64,000 nt of DNA from the NCBI GenBank assembly GCA_016213825.1, contig JACQZP010000020.1, forward strand, positions 83,033 to 147,032, in the 5' to 3' direction. The notes under the pieces were generated by a model. That model was not told the origin of the DNA. It saw nothing but the letters and a program-made list of their open reading frames with translations, and made no database searches. Positions 29,733 to 39,338 of this stretch are shown piece by piece. The translations under genes and the position numbers were made by a program. The DNA comes from Acetobacterium woodii (GTDB taxonomy: Bacteria; Bacillota; Clostridia; Eubacteriales; Eubacteriaceae). Numbering within the stretch: position 1 is the stretch's first letter; each line of letters opens with the position of its first letter.

Positions 29733-29758
29733 AAGGTGCAGGTTTACCTGCACCTTTT
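29733..29758 (+). terminator. Intrinsic terminator after dut
   Basis: AAGGTGCAGG pairs with CCTGCACCTT around a short loop and runs into TTTT. Confidence 0.85.
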
Positions 29759-29791
29759 ATCATATCTTTTATTAAAATTAAGAGGAGAATA

Positions 29792-32248
29792 ATGGCAACA
29801 TCAAAAAATAACACAAAGAAACCAAGTCAAACGAATTCAAAAAAAAGCAAAGCAAAAAAGAAAACGACTAAAAAGGCGGCTAAACAATTTTCTTTTAACA
29901 ATTTAGCCATAGGCGTATTTTTGATAATCCTCGGTTTATTTTCAGCCTATGCCTATATTGATTTTAATGCGGGAATAGTCGGCGATTTTGTCAGCCAGGC
30001 CTTTAGTTATTGCTTCGGCACGGTTACGCTGTTCATGTCAATTTATATATTAGTGCTGGGTGTATTGATCAGTTTGAATAAAATTGAAGATTGGTCTGGC
30101 ACCTTTGTTTTAGTCTTTTTATTATTTATCAATATGATGATTGGGTTTAGTATCAATGCCCCAAATCTAATGGATTATAGTATCCCAGAATTATTCAGTT
30201 TAGCTCAATACGGACAGTACGGCGGCATCATTGGTATTTTACTGGCAGTGTTGTTTATTAAACTATTTGCGGTAAAAGGTACGTTTCTATTAATATTTGT
30301 AAGTTCTGCTATCATTTTAATTTTTATTTTTCGCAACAGCCTTAAAAAATACTGGGAGCGCATTAAAGATAAAAACGAAAACGCCCCCCCTATAACAGAT
30401 CGCCTCAAAAATAGTTTTGATATTCTCAGGGATAAACAAAGAATTAAACAAGAAGTTAAAGCCACCAAGGAACGGACCTCCGAAACGACGATGATCCCTT
30501 TGGTTGGAGAACATGACGATAATGCTCCTTTATTTGAACCCTTTCAGATTAATGAATCAAACCAGCTCAGCGAATTGGCAAACAAACCGTTGTTTGAGCC
30601 AGTGACAGGGGTTATTCCAGCTGCTAAAAAGAAAACTAAACAGGATCCGTTTGGTTTTATTGAAGAAGATGTGGATGAAAAGGAAACCCCCATGAAGATT
30701 CATGAGAATTTTCTTAAACCCCCAAATTTTGATGACTTAGGATCTGCCAATAAAGAAAACGTCAAAGAAACAAAACAACAAGAAACGAAAATAATAGACC
30801 TGTCGGATATTAGCTTTGAAACGGAGACGGAGGAATACATTTTTCCATCCCTGGATCTATTAAATCCTCCGGTGACTAAAAAAAAATCAAAAAAAGATGA
30901 TGTGATAAAAAAAGCTAAGATTATTGAAGAAACTTTGAAGAATTTCGGCGTAAAAGCTAAAATTGTCGAGGTTAATGTTGGCCCCAGCATCACCCGTTTT
31001 GAATTACAACTTGATCCTGGCGTAAAGGTCAATAAGTTTGTCAACCTGTCAAATGATTTGGCTCTTAGTTTGGCGACATCAGATATTCGGATTGAAGCGC
31101 CAATTCCTGGCAAGGCAGCAGTCGGCATTGAAGTTCCCAATGATATCTCTGAAATTGTGGGACTCCGTGAAATTATTGAGACACCGCAATTTATTAGCAG
31201 CAAGAGTCCGCTGACCTTTGCCCTCGGTAAAACATTGTCCGGAGAAAATGTGATTGGTGATATCGGCAAAATGCCTCATGTACTGATTGCTGGTTCAACG
31301 GGATCAGGTAAAAGCGTTTGCATTAACAGTATTATTGTCAGTCTTATCTACAAATCTTCGCCTGAGGAATTGCGGTTTATTATGATTGATCCCAAAATGG
31401 TGGAACTGAATCAGTACAATGCCATTCCGCATTTATTAATTCCGGTGGTAACCGATCCTAAAAAAGCTTCCTATGCGCTGAATTGGGGATTAAAAGAAAT
31501 GACTGATCGTTATATGCTGTTTAAAAATGCGGGGGTCCGGGATATTGAAGGATATAATGAATACATGACCCAATCAGGGTCGAAGAAACTGCCGCGGATT
31601 GTCATTGTCATTGACGAATTGGCCGATCTGATGATTACCTCACCTAAAGAATGTGAGAATGCCATTTGTCGTATCGCGCAACTGGCCAGAGCATGCGGTA
31701 TTCACCTGATTATTGCCACCCAACGGCCATCGGTTGATGTTATAACGGGGTTGATAAAAGCTAATATTCCATCCCGGATCGCATTTTCAGTTGCGTCTAA
31801 TACAGATTCGCGAACAATTCTTGATACCGGTGGAGCAGAAAAACTTCTCGGAAAAGGTGATATGTTGTATTATCCTGTTGGACAATCTAAACCCACAAGA
31901 GTACAATGTACCTATGTATCAGATTCTGAGATTAATGCTGTTATTGATGCTGTTAAAACAAAAAAGGGGCAACAATATGATGCATCAATTGAAGAAGCCA
32001 TTTCCCAGGAGCCTGAAGAAAAGCCGCAGAGTCGGGAAGGTGACGTGTTGCTTGAGGATGCCCTTAACATCGCATTTGAATATAACCAGCTGTCAACATC
32101 AATGCTTCAGCGAAAATTACAGGTTGGCTATGCCCGGGCAGGCAGAATCATTGATGACCTTGAGGAACGGGGGATCATTTCCGGACCAAATGGCAGTAAA
32201 CCCCGGCAAATTTTAGTGACAGAAGATGAGTTTAAAAAGAGAGAGTAG
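29792..32248 (+). CDS. ftsK: FtsK/SpoIIIE family DNA translocase
   Basis: An 818-residue septal DNA pump. After a Lys-rich start there are four to five membrane helices (about 35-185), then a charged linker (about 190-370). The motor follows with Walker A LIAGSTGSGKSVCIN (about 497-511) and Walker B IVIVIDELADLMI. The C-terminal gamma winged helix (LQRKLQVGYARAGRIID) recognises orientation sequences. AAGAGGAG precedes the ATG. Sequence alone does not say whether it serves division or sporulation. Confidence 0.95.
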   Translation: MATSKNNTKKPSQTNSKKSKAKKKTTKKAAKQFSFNNLAIGVFLIILGLFSAYAYIDFNAGIVGDFVSQAFSYCFGTVTLFMSIYILVLGVLISLNKIEDWSGTFVLVFLLFINMMIGFSINAPNLMDYSIPELFSLAQYGQYGGIIGILLAVLFIKLFAVKGTFLLIFVSSAIILIFIFRNSLKKYWERIKDKNENAPPITDRLKNSFDILRDKQRIKQEVKATKERTSETTMIPLVGEHDDNAPLFEPFQINESNQLSELANKPLFEPVTGVIPAAKKKTKQDPFGFIEEDVDEKETPMKIHENFLKPPNFDDLGSANKENVKETKQQETKIIDLSDISFETETEEYIFPSLDLLNPPVTKKKSKKDDVIKKAKIIEETLKNFGVKAKIVEVNVGPSITRFELQLDPGVKVNKFVNLSNDLALSLATSDIRIEAPIPGKAAVGIEVPNDISEIVGLREIIETPQFISSKSPLTFALGKTLSGENVIGDIGKMPHVLIAGSTGSGKSVCINSIIVSLIYKSSPEELRFIMIDPKMVELNQYNAIPHLLIPVVTDPKKASYALNWGLKEMTDRYMLFKNAGVRDIEGYNEYMTQSGSKKLPRIVIVIDELADLMITSPKECENAICRIAQLARACGIHLIIATQRPSVDVITGLIKANIPSRIAFSVASNTDSRTILDTGGAEKLLGKGDMLYYPVGQSKPTRVQCTYVSDSEINAVIDAVKTKKGQQYDASIEEAISQEPEEKPQSREGDVLLEDALNIAFEYNQLSTSMLQRKLQVGYARAGRIIDDLEERGIISGPNGSKPRQILVTEDEFKKRE

Positions 32249-32254
32249 GTAAAA

Positions 32255-33619
32255 ATGAAAGATATTCACATTACAACTTTGGGATGTGATAAAAACACCA
32301 TCGATTCAGAAATGATGATGGGTTTAATTGCAGAAAAAAAATACCATATCAATGAAGATCCCAGAGAAGCAGATATTATTATTGTTAATACCTGTTGTTT
32401 TATTCAATCCGCAAAAGAACAGTCGATTGAATATATCCTTGAGTATGTTGAACACAAAAACACCGGTAAATGTCAGCTGCTGATTGTTGCTGGCTGTATG
32501 GCAGAGCGCTATCATCAGGAACTCGCAACCGAGATTCCCGAAATTGATGGGTTTTTAGGCGTCGGGCATTTTGACAATATTCTGGATTTAATCAGTCGTT
32601 TAGAAAGTCCTAATGACGATATTCAAGAACAGTTGCAAAATGATGTAAACCAATTTTTAGGTGATATTGATAAAGAAATTATTGAAGTAAAACGATACAT
32701 CAAAGAAGGGACGGTTTCGACCTATGTTCGCATCAGCGAAGGCTGTGATCACGGCTGTACCTATTGTGTGATTCCAAAAATCCGGGGAAAATATCGAAGT
32801 CGAAAAAGCCAGGAAATATTTAACGAATTAAGTTTTTTGGAAAAAAAGGGTATAAAAGAGATTATCCTGATCGGACAAGATATTGCCCCCTATGGAAACG
32901 ACCTTGATGAAGGCTTTGATTTGCCGGATTTGCTTGCAGATATTGCTGAGAACTTCAATTTCAAATGGATTCGCATGATGTATCTTTATCCTGAAGGTAT
33001 TACCGAAAAATTACTTGCAACGGTCAAACAATATCCATCCATCTGTCAGTATTTTGATATCCCGCTCCAGCATCTCGATGATCATGTATTAAAAAGAATG
33101 GGCCGAAAAATGTCTTTTGAACAAATTAAAGATTTGGTTTCATTGATTCGAAAGAGACTGCCTGATGCGGTACTACGAACTTCAATTATTACTGGCTTCC
33201 CTGGCGAAACCGCCAACAATCATCAAGAACTGCTTAAAGGAATCAACGCGTTAAAGTTTGACCATCTGGGGGTGTTTAAGTATTCCCAGGAAGAAGATAC
33301 CCCGGCCGCAGTTTTCGAAAGCCAAGTTTCTGAGGATATAAAAGAAAAACGTTATGACGAAATTATGATTGCCCAACAAATTATTTCGCAGGAAAATAAG
33401 GCGCGATTTATTGGAAGAACTCAGGAAGTATTAATAGAAGGAATCGAAGAAGATTCCTGTTTTGGGCGTTTTTACGGCGATGCACCTGAAATAGATGGGA
33501 CTGTTTTTGTCGACAGCGCCGGAAGCATTTTAACAATCGGAAGTTTTTATTCCGTTAAAATAGTCAATGCGTTAGAATATGATTTGATAGGAGATGTTGA
33601 AAATGAATTTACCAAATAA
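32255..33619 (+). CDS. rimO: Ribosomal protein S12 methylthiotransferase RimO
   Basis: A 454-residue radical-SAM methylthiotransferase acting on the conserved Asp of ribosomal protein S12. The N-terminal UPF0004 domain has TLGCDKNTIDSEMM, NTCCFIQSAKEQS and AGCMAERY supplying three cluster Cys. The radical-SAM motif is EGCDHGCTYCVIPKIRG (CX3CX2C, about 165). A C-terminal TRAM domain follows. The start is six bases after ftsK; the 3' end overlaps pgsA by 17 bases. Confidence 0.95.
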   Translation: MKDIHITTLGCDKNTIDSEMMMGLIAEKKYHINEDPREADIIIVNTCCFIQSAKEQSIEYILEYVEHKNTGKCQLLIVAGCMAERYHQELATEIPEIDGFLGVGHFDNILDLISRLESPNDDIQEQLQNDVNQFLGDIDKEIIEVKRYIKEGTVSTYVRISEGCDHGCTYCVIPKIRGKYRSRKSQEIFNELSFLEKKGIKEIILIGQDIAPYGNDLDEGFDLPDLLADIAENFNFKWIRMMYLYPEGITEKLLATVKQYPSICQYFDIPLQHLDDHVLKRMGRKMSFEQIKDLVSLIRKRLPDAVLRTSIITGFPGETANNHQELLKGINALKFDHLGVFKYSQEEDTPAAVFESQVSEDIKEKRYDEIMIAQQIISQENKARFIGRTQEVLIEGIEEDSCFGRFYGDAPEIDGTVFVDSAGSILTIGSFYSVKIVNALEYDLIGDVENEFTK

Positions 33620-34142
33620 AATTACAGTTGTCCGAATGATCATGATACCATTTTTTATTGCAGCTCTGCTGATCGATTTCCCATACCATCAGCCCATCGC
33701 AGCAGCCTTGTTTATTATCGCCTCGCTAACTGATAGTCTGGATGGTTATCTTGCCCGCAGCCGAAATCTGGTAACCGATTTTGGAAAATTCATGGATCCC
33801 TTAGCCGATAAGCTGTTGGTGTGTTCTGCCTTAATTTGTTTTGTCCAATTGGGCTCAGTTCCTGCCTGGATGGTTATTATTATTATCGCCAGAGAATTTG
33901 CCATCACCGGATTACGATCCTTAGCGGCGGCCGATGGTATTATCATTGCTGCCAGCAAATGGGGTAAAGCAAAAACAATCTCTCAAATGATTGCCATTAT
34001 CCTGATGCTCTTTAATAACTGGCCATTCGAACTGATTAATATCCCGATGGCAACGATTATGATGTATGTCGCCACAGCACTGACCCTATACTCCGGAATC
34101 GATTATATCATCCTAAACAAAAAAGTATTCCGCTCGATGTAG
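33603..34142 (+). CDS. pgsA: CDP-diacylglycerol-glycerol-3-phosphate 3-phosphatidyltransferase
   Basis: A 179-residue integral membrane enzyme making phosphatidylglycerol phosphate. The CDP-alcohol phosphotransferase motif is complete (DSLDGYLARSRNLVTDFGKF followed by MDPLAD). AGGAG (33589-33593) abuts the ATG at 33594 but is nine bases before the ATG at 33603, so the latter is chosen. It overlaps the end of rimO, a common Firmicutes arrangement. Confidence 0.94.
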   Translation: MNLPNKITVVRMIMIPFFIAALLIDFPYHQPIAAALFIIASLTDSLDGYLARSRNLVTDFGKFMDPLADKLLVCSALICFVQLGSVPAWMVIIIIAREFAITGLRSLAAADGIIIAASKWGKAKTISQMIAIILMLFNNWPFELINIPMATIMMYVATALTLYSGIDYIILNKKVFRSM

Positions 34143-34189
34143 TTGGCGTTTTGAATCGTAACAAATCATCGTAATTCATAATAATGATT

Positions 34190-34283
34190 TTTTGAAGCAG
34201 ACGAGCCGCTGTATTTGGATTATCTGATCAATCAGACTGGATATGACTTCATTCTTAAAGTGACTTTGAAAGGAAACAAATAA
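34190..34283 (+). pseudogene. Possible small-gene remnant before cinA (T-run frameshift)
   Basis: In one frame an open stretch encodes ADEPLYLDYLINQTGYDFIL and a short basic tail. Its TAA overlaps the cinA start (TAATG). It has no start in frame: an ATG at about 34184 enters a run of six T and would reach this frame only if the run had five. It could be a small frameshifted gene, a sequencing artefact or chance. No homology is claimed. Confidence 0.2.
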
Positions 34284-35524
34284 TGAAATGTGAATTGATT
34301 TCTGTAGGTACTGAGCTTTTAGTAGGGGATACCCTCAATACCAATGTGCAGTATTTATCGCGAGAACTGTCTCTGTTGGGAATACGGGTATGTTATCATA
34401 CAACCGTTGGCGATAATCCGAAACGTTTGGAAGAAGCGGTCAGAATTGCGTTTAACCGCAGTGATCTGATTATCACCACCGGGGGACTTGGACCTACCCA
34501 GGATGATTTAACCAAAGAAGTGATTGCCGATATTTTTCATAAAAAACTGATCCAGGATGAAAAAACCAAAGAAGATTTGTTGCAGTACTTTGTAAATCGA
34601 GAATTTACGATGACACCCAACAATCTCAAACAGACATTTATTCCAGAAACAGCTGAAATTTTATTTAATCCTGTTGGAACAGCTCCGGGAATTCTCATGA
34701 AAGAACAAGGCCGAATCATTATTATGCTGCCCGGACCGCCAAGAGAAATGACCCGGGTTTTCCAGGAAGCGGTACTGCCGATTTTAAAACAGGATCAGAA
34801 TCAGTTGGTCATTTCCCGTTATTACAATCTATCCGACATTGGGGAATCAGCTGCCGAAGATCGACTGCTTGACCTTATTGATACGCAAATTAACCCGACC
34901 ATTGCCACCTATGCAAAAATGGGAGAAGTGCTGATTCGCATTACCGCAAATGGCAATGATGAAAATGAAATGAATGCCTTGCTCGATAAGTATGAGGAAA
35001 TCATGCTGCAGCGGTTTGAAGATAATATTTTTACGTTTTCAAAAGAATCCCTGCAGGAAACGGTCTGTAAATTATTGCTGGAAAAAAACATCAGCCTGGC
35101 CACTGCCGAATCCTGTACTGGTGGTTTAATTGCGGCGCTGCTCACTGAATATCCTGGTATTTCCAAGGTTTTTGGCACGGGGTTGGTTACCTACTCAAAT
35201 GAAGCAAAAATTAATCTGTTAGGCGTTAAAAAAGAAACCCTTGAAAAATATGGTGCTGTCAGTGAAGAAACAGCCAGGGAAATGTGCGAAAATTTACAGA
35301 ATATCTCAAAATCAATGATCAATGTTTCGGTTACGGGAATTGCCGGGCCGGACGGCGGCAGCGACGAAAAACCAGTTGGTCTTGTTTTTATTGGGATCTG
35401 TTATGATGGCGATACACAAATATTTAAGTATCATTTTAATGGTGAACGTAAGGTGGTACAGCAAAAAACGGCCAATAAAGTCTTTCACCTGATCAGAAAA
35501 ACCATAGTTGACAAAGCGAAATAA
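34283..35524 (+). CDS. cinA: CinA: competence/damage-inducible protein, nicotinamide-nucleotide amidase
   Basis: A 413-residue two-domain protein. The N-terminal MoaB-like domain (COG1058) has ISVGTELLVGDTLNTN and TTGGLGPTQDDLTKE. The C-terminal amidase domain (about 255-413) has ATAESCTGGLIAALL, VFGTGLVTYSNEAK and SVTGIAGPDGGSDEKPVG and deamidates NMN. The recA promoter lies in its last codons. The cinA-recA pairing is widely conserved. Confidence 0.95.
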   Translation: MKCELISVGTELLVGDTLNTNVQYLSRELSLLGIRVCYHTTVGDNPKRLEEAVRIAFNRSDLIITTGGLGPTQDDLTKEVIADIFHKKLIQDEKTKEDLLQYFVNREFTMTPNNLKQTFIPETAEILFNPVGTAPGILMKEQGRIIIMLPGPPREMTRVFQEAVLPILKQDQNQLVISRYYNLSDIGESAAEDRLLDLIDTQINPTIATYAKMGEVLIRITANGNDENEMNALLDKYEEIMLQRFEDNIFTFSKESLQETVCKLLLEKNISLATAESCTGGLIAALLTEYPGISKVFGTGLVTYSNEAKINLLGVKKETLEKYGAVSEETAREMCENLQNISKSMINVSVTGIAGPDGGSDEKPVGLVFIGICYDGDTQIFKYHFNGERKVVQQKTANKVFHLIRKTIVDKAK

Positions 35525-35536
35525 AATAGCTATAAT
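35508..35536 (+). promoter_or_regulatory. Consensus recA promoter inside the cinA 3' end
   Basis: TTGACA (35508-35513) and TATAAT (35531-35536) are separated by exactly 17 bases, an ideal housekeeping promoter. The -35 lies in the last cinA codons. Confidence 0.88.
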
Positions 35537-35547
35537 AAAACAAAGTA

Positions 35548-35561
35548 AGAACGAATGTTCT
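35548..35561 (+). promoter_or_regulatory. SOS box (LexA/DinR operator) of recA
   Basis: AGAACGAATGTTCT contains the Gram-positive SOS core GAAC-N4-GTTC. It sits 11 bases after the -10, around the transcription start, 24 bases before the recA ATG. The outer C/G of the Bacillus consensus is A/T here, still symmetric. LexA repression of recA is the straightforward reading. Confidence 0.8.
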
Positions 35562-35584
35562 AATAAGAAATAGGATGGTTGCAA

Positions 35585-36673
35585 ATGGCTGAAAAAATAA
35601 AAACAAATGAGCAATTTACTGATAAACAAAAGGCCCTTGATGCGGCGCTGAAAAACATTGAAAGAAGTTTTGGTAAAGGTGCCGTAATGCGTCTTGGCGA
35701 TGATGCTGCCAAACTGAACGTCGAAGTCATTTCGACCTCATCAATTGGTCTGGACATGGCACTCGGCGTCGGTGGAGTCCCCCGGGGACGGGTTGTCGAA
35801 ATATATGGACCTGAATCTTCCGGTAAAACGACCATTGCGCTTCATATTATTGCTGAAGCACAAAAAGCGGGCGGAAATGCTGCCTTTGTCGACGCTGAAC
35901 ATGCGTTGGATCCCACCTATGCTAAGGCTCTAGGCGTCGATATTGATAATCTCTTGGTCGCACAGCCTGATACCGGAGAACAGGCAATGGAAATTGTCGA
36001 AGCCTTAGTACGAAGTAATGCCATTGACGTTGTGGTTATTGACTCGGTGGCGGCACTCGTTCCGCGAGCTGAAATTGATGGCGAAATGGGGGATTCACAC
36101 ATGGGTCTCCAGGCCCGCTTGATGTCACAAGCGCTGAGAAAATTAACTGGTGTCATTAAAAAATCGAACACCACGACGATTTTCATCAATCAGTTAAGAG
36201 AAAAAATCGGGGTCATGTTTGGAAACCCGGAAACCACCACAGGCGGGAAGGCCCTAAAATTTTACGCATCCGTCAGAATTGATGTGCGACGAATTGAATC
36301 CCTTAAAAAAGGCACCGAAATTATTGGTAATCGAACCCGGGCGAAGATTGTCAAAAACAAAATTGCACCGCCATTCAAACAGGCAGAGTTTGATATTATG
36401 TATGGTAAAGGTATCTCCAAAGAAGGCGATCTTCTGGATGTTGGGGTCGATTTTGGAATTGTCGATAAATCGGGCTCCTGGTTTTCCTACGGGGAACAGC
36501 GTTTGGGGCAAGGCCGAGACAATTCAAAAGAATATCTGATGGCAAATCCTGAGGTTGCTGATGCTATTGAAAAAGAAATACGTGAAAAAAATGCACTAAG
36601 TAAGGTTGTGGCAGAACCTGAAGAAGCAGATGAAATTGATGAAAGCTTAATCGATGATGACGATATTATCTAA
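35585..36673 (+). CDS. recA: Recombinase RecA
   Basis: A 362-residue RecA, forming filaments on single-stranded DNA for recombination and SOS induction. Walker A is GPESSGKTT (about 75-83); [20 protein letters not shown] and [19 protein letters not shown] mark Walker B and loop L2. The C-terminus is acidic. ATG 35585 is chosen over the in-frame TTG at 35579 because AGGATGG lies about eight bases upstream. It is monocistronic with its own terminator. Confidence 0.98.
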   Translation: MAEKIKTNEQFTDKQKALDAALKNIERSFGKGAVMRLGDDAAKLNVEVISTSSIGLDMALGVGGVPRGRVVEIYGPESSGKTTIALHIIAEAQKAGGNAAFVDAEHALDPTYAKALGVDIDNLLVAQPDTGEQAMEIVEALVRSNAIDVVVIDSVAALVPRAEIDGEMGDSHMGLQARLMSQALRKLTGVIKKSNTTTIFINQLREKIGVMFGNPETTTGGKALKFYASVRIDVRRIESLKKGTEIIGNRTRAKIVKNKIAPPFKQAEFDIMYGKGISKEGDLLDVGVDFGIVDKSGSWFSYGEQRLGQGRDNSKEYLMANPEVADAIEKEIREKNALSKVVAEPEEADEIDESLIDDDDII

Positions 36674-36701
36674 AAGTAGTTATTAAAGAAGAAAATAATT
36701 C

Positions 36702-36731
36702 AAAAAAGAACCTTTTTAGGGTTCTTTTTTT
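36702..36731 (+). terminator. Intrinsic terminator after recA
   Basis: AAAAAAGAACC pairs with GGTTCTTTTTT around a TTTTTAG loop and continues as T. Confidence 0.88.
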
Positions 36732-36770
36732 GAATTTAAAAAAATAACCCTTTAGTCTGACCTTTGTTTC

Positions 36771-36799
36771 TTGACACTATTTTCAAAAGAGTATAAAAT
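36771..36799 (+). promoter_or_regulatory. Promoter of rny
   Basis: TTGACA (36771-36776) and TAAAAT (36794-36799) are 17 bases apart, about 50 bases before rny. Confidence 0.75.
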
Positions 36800-36848
36800 A
36801 TAGATCATGATGAGTAGATTAAAAATATAGCAAACAGTTTATAGGGAG

Positions 36849-38393
36849 GTGAAAATTATAGACATACTAACAATTATTTTATTCATTGGCATTATTGTCG
36901 CTTTTGTTATTGGTTATTTTGTGCGCAAGAATATTGCTGAAGGCAAGATAAGAAATGCTGAATTAACCGCCACAACAATTGTAAATGATGCCGTTAAAGA
37001 AGGTGAAACTTTAAAAAAGGAAATTCTATTTGATGCAAAGGAAGAATCCCTGAAATTAAAAGAATCCCTTGAGAAAGATAACAAGGAACGCAGAGCCGAA
37101 CTTCAGAAGCTTGAAAATCGACTTGTTTCAAAAGAAGAAAACCTTGAAAAGAAATTAACAAATCTAGAACGCAACGAAGAGGCTCTTACCAAAAGAGGCA
37201 AAGAACTGGAAAAGAAAAAAGAAAAATTGGATAGTTTGTATGATGAAGAAGTAAAGGAACTTGAACGTATATCCGGTCTTACATATGATGAAGCAAAAGA
37301 AATTTTACTTGAAGATATTAGCAAGGATACACGTCGAGAGGCTGCCATCATGATCCGCCAAATTGAAGTTGAATCAAAGGCAGTTGCTGATAAAAAAGCA
37401 AAGGAGCTTATTGCTCAGTCGATTCAACGTTGCGCAGCTGATCATGTAGCCGAACAAACGATTACAGTTGTCAACTTACCAAATGACGAAATGAAAGGCC
37501 GTATTATCGGTCGTGAAGGTCGAAATATCCGAACATTGGAAACATTAACGGGTATTGACTTGATCATTGATGATACCCCAGAAGCAGTCATTCTTTCCGG
37601 TTTTGATCCCATCCGTCGGGAAGTGGCCAGACTTTCGTTAGAAAAACTGATCATTGATGGTCGAATCCATCCTGCCAGAATTGAAGAGATGGTGAAGAAA
37701 TCACAAAAAGAAGTTGAAAACCATATTAAAGAAGTAGGGGAACAAGCTTGTTTTGATACTGGAATTCATGGCCTGCATCCTGAGATTGTCAGATTACTTG
37801 GACGTTTAAAATACCGAACCAGTTATGGTCAAAATGTTTTAAAACACTCCATAGAAGTCTCTCATTTAGCTGGTATCATGGCAGCTGAATTGGATGGCAA
37901 CATTAAAGTTGCTAAACGTGCAGGATTACTACACGATATTGGAAAAGCTATTGATCATGAGGTCGAAGGGCCACATGTTGAAATTGGAGTCAATGTATTA
38001 AAGAAATACAAGGAAAATAAGAATGTCATTCATGCTGTAGAAGCTCATCATGGTGATGTTGAAGCACGAACAATGGAAGCCGTTCTCGTTCAGTCAGCAG
38101 ATGCCATTTCGGCAGCACGACCTGGCGCTCGTCGGGAAACACTTGTTTCCTATATCCAACGATTACAGGAACTTGAAACCATTGCCATGTCATTTGAAGG
38201 CGTAGAAAAATCTTATGCCATTCAAGCAGGACGTGAAGTAAGAATTATGGTTAAACCAAATGAAGTTGATGATGATGAAATGATTTTATTATCACGGGAA
38301 ATTGCTAAGAAAATTGAAGCAGAAATGGAATATCCAGGAAATATTAAAGTTAATCTGATTCGTGAAACCAGAGCAAGTGACTATGCTAAATAG
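36849..38393 (+). CDS. rny: Ribonuclease Y
   Basis: A ~514-residue membrane-anchored endoribonuclease that starts mRNA decay. It has an N-terminal membrane helix ([17 protein letters not shown]), a long coiled coil (about 30-190), a KH domain ([20 protein letters not shown], about 205-270) and an HD domain ([16 protein letters not shown], about 355-370). The coordinate given is GTG 36849, but this codon overlaps the ribosome site itself (GGAGG 36845-36849). An in-frame ATT at 36855 or ATA at 36858 is better spaced, so the exact start is uncertain. Confidence 0.93.
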   Translation: MKIIDILTIILFIGIIVAFVIGYFVRKNIAEGKIRNAELTATTIVNDAVKEGETLKKEILFDAKEESLKLKESLEKDNKERRAELQKLENRLVSKEENLEKKLTNLERNEEALTKRGKELEKKKEKLDSLYDEEVKELERISGLTYDEAKEILLEDISKDTRREAAIMIRQIEVESKAVADKKAKELIAQSIQRCAADHVAEQTITVVNLPNDEMKGRIIGREGRNIRTLETLTGIDLIIDDTPEAVILSGFDPIRREVARLSLEKLIIDGRIHPARIEEMVKKSQKEVENHIKEVGEQACFDTGIHGLHPEIVRLLGRLKYRTSYGQNVLKHSIEVSHLAGIMAAELDGNIKVAKRAGLLHDIGKAIDHEVEGPHVEIGVNVLKKYKENKNVIHAVEAHHGDVEARTMEAVLVQSADAISAARPGARRETLVSYIQRLQELETIAMSFEGVEKSYAIQAGREVRIMVKPNEVDDDEMILLSREIAKKIEAEMEYPGNIKVNLIRETRASDYAK

Positions 38394-38398
38394 TCTTT

Positions 38399-38424
38399 AA
38401 GGGGAGATAATCTCCCCTTTTTTT
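38399..38424 (+). terminator. Intrinsic terminator after rny
   Basis: AAGGGGAGA pairs with TCTCCCCTT around a TAA loop and is followed by a T run. It begins six bases after the rny stop. Confidence 0.92.
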
Positions 38425-38458
38425 AATAATTTTTCTTATTACAGATAAAGGACAGACT

Positions 38459-39262
38459 ATGAATATATTAATACTGGGTGACGTCTATGGCCGACCCGGA
38501 CGCACGATTTTAAAAAAAGAGTTGCCTCAGATCATTTCCGAGTACCAGATTGATTTTACCATTGTTAATGGGGAAAATGCCTCGGGCGGAAATGGGCTGA
38601 CTTCGAAAAATGCCAAAGAATTGCTGAACCTACCAATTGATGTGATAACCATGGGTAATCATGTCTGGCAACAAAAGGAGCTACTGGAAACAATCGATAA
38701 TTTTTCACAGATTATTCGTCCGCTAAACTATCCAGAGCCTTGTCCAGGCAAAGGGTATGCTGTTTTTTCCTGTGAATTAAATAACCAAACAACAAAAAAA
38801 ATCTGTGTGGTCAATTTATCTGGACAAATATTCATGCCCAGTTTAAACTGTCCCTTTAACGCCATGCTACCAATCATGGAGGAGCTTAAAGAATCTGCCG
38901 ATCTGATCCTGATTGATTTTCATGCCGAAGCAACATCGGAAAAAATAGCGTTTGGTTATTTCATGGATGGTTATGCCACCGCGGTTTACGGTACCCACAC
39001 CCATGTCCAAACGGCCGATGAGCGGATCTTACAAGGCGGCACTGCCTACATCACCGATATTGGCATGACTGGTCCCTTGGACGGCGTCATCGGCGTTGAT
39101 AAACAAATTATTATTGACAGTATGCTGACCAAAAGACCCAATCGGTTTGTCACAGCTACCGGTGCGGTGCAAATCAATGGCATTGTACTGGAAATAGATG
39201 AAATTGAAAACAAGGTGAGCAAAATCACTCGCTTATATAAAACCTATGAGACAACTACCTAA
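38459..39262 (+). CDS. YmdB family metallophosphoesterase
   Basis: A 267-residue calcineurin-like phosphoesterase (TIGR00282/YmdB), a 2',3'-cyclic nucleotide phosphodiesterase in Bacillus that influences biofilm and motility decisions. Metal-site segments are ILGDVYGRPGR, NGENASGGNGL, TMGNHVW, DFHAEATSEK and YGTHTHVQTADERIL. It follows rny, as in Bacillus, but a terminator lies between them; no clear promoter is seen, so read-through is likely. Confidence 0.92.
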   Translation: MNILILGDVYGRPGRTILKKELPQIISEYQIDFTIVNGENASGGNGLTSKNAKELLNLPIDVITMGNHVWQQKELLETIDNFSQIIRPLNYPEPCPGKGYAVFSCELNNQTTKKICVVNLSGQIFMPSLNCPFNAMLPIMEELKESADLILIDFHAEATSEKIAFGYFMDGYATAVYGTHTHVQTADERILQGGTAYITDIGMTGPLDGVIGVDKQIIIDSMLTKRPNRFVTATGAVQINGIVLEIDEIENKVSKITRLYKTYETTT

Positions 39263-39338
39263 TAACAAGGGATTCTAACGAACTCTGTAATTTATAACCT
39301 AATATTGATTTAATTTGAAAGGATTAACAGAAACTATT

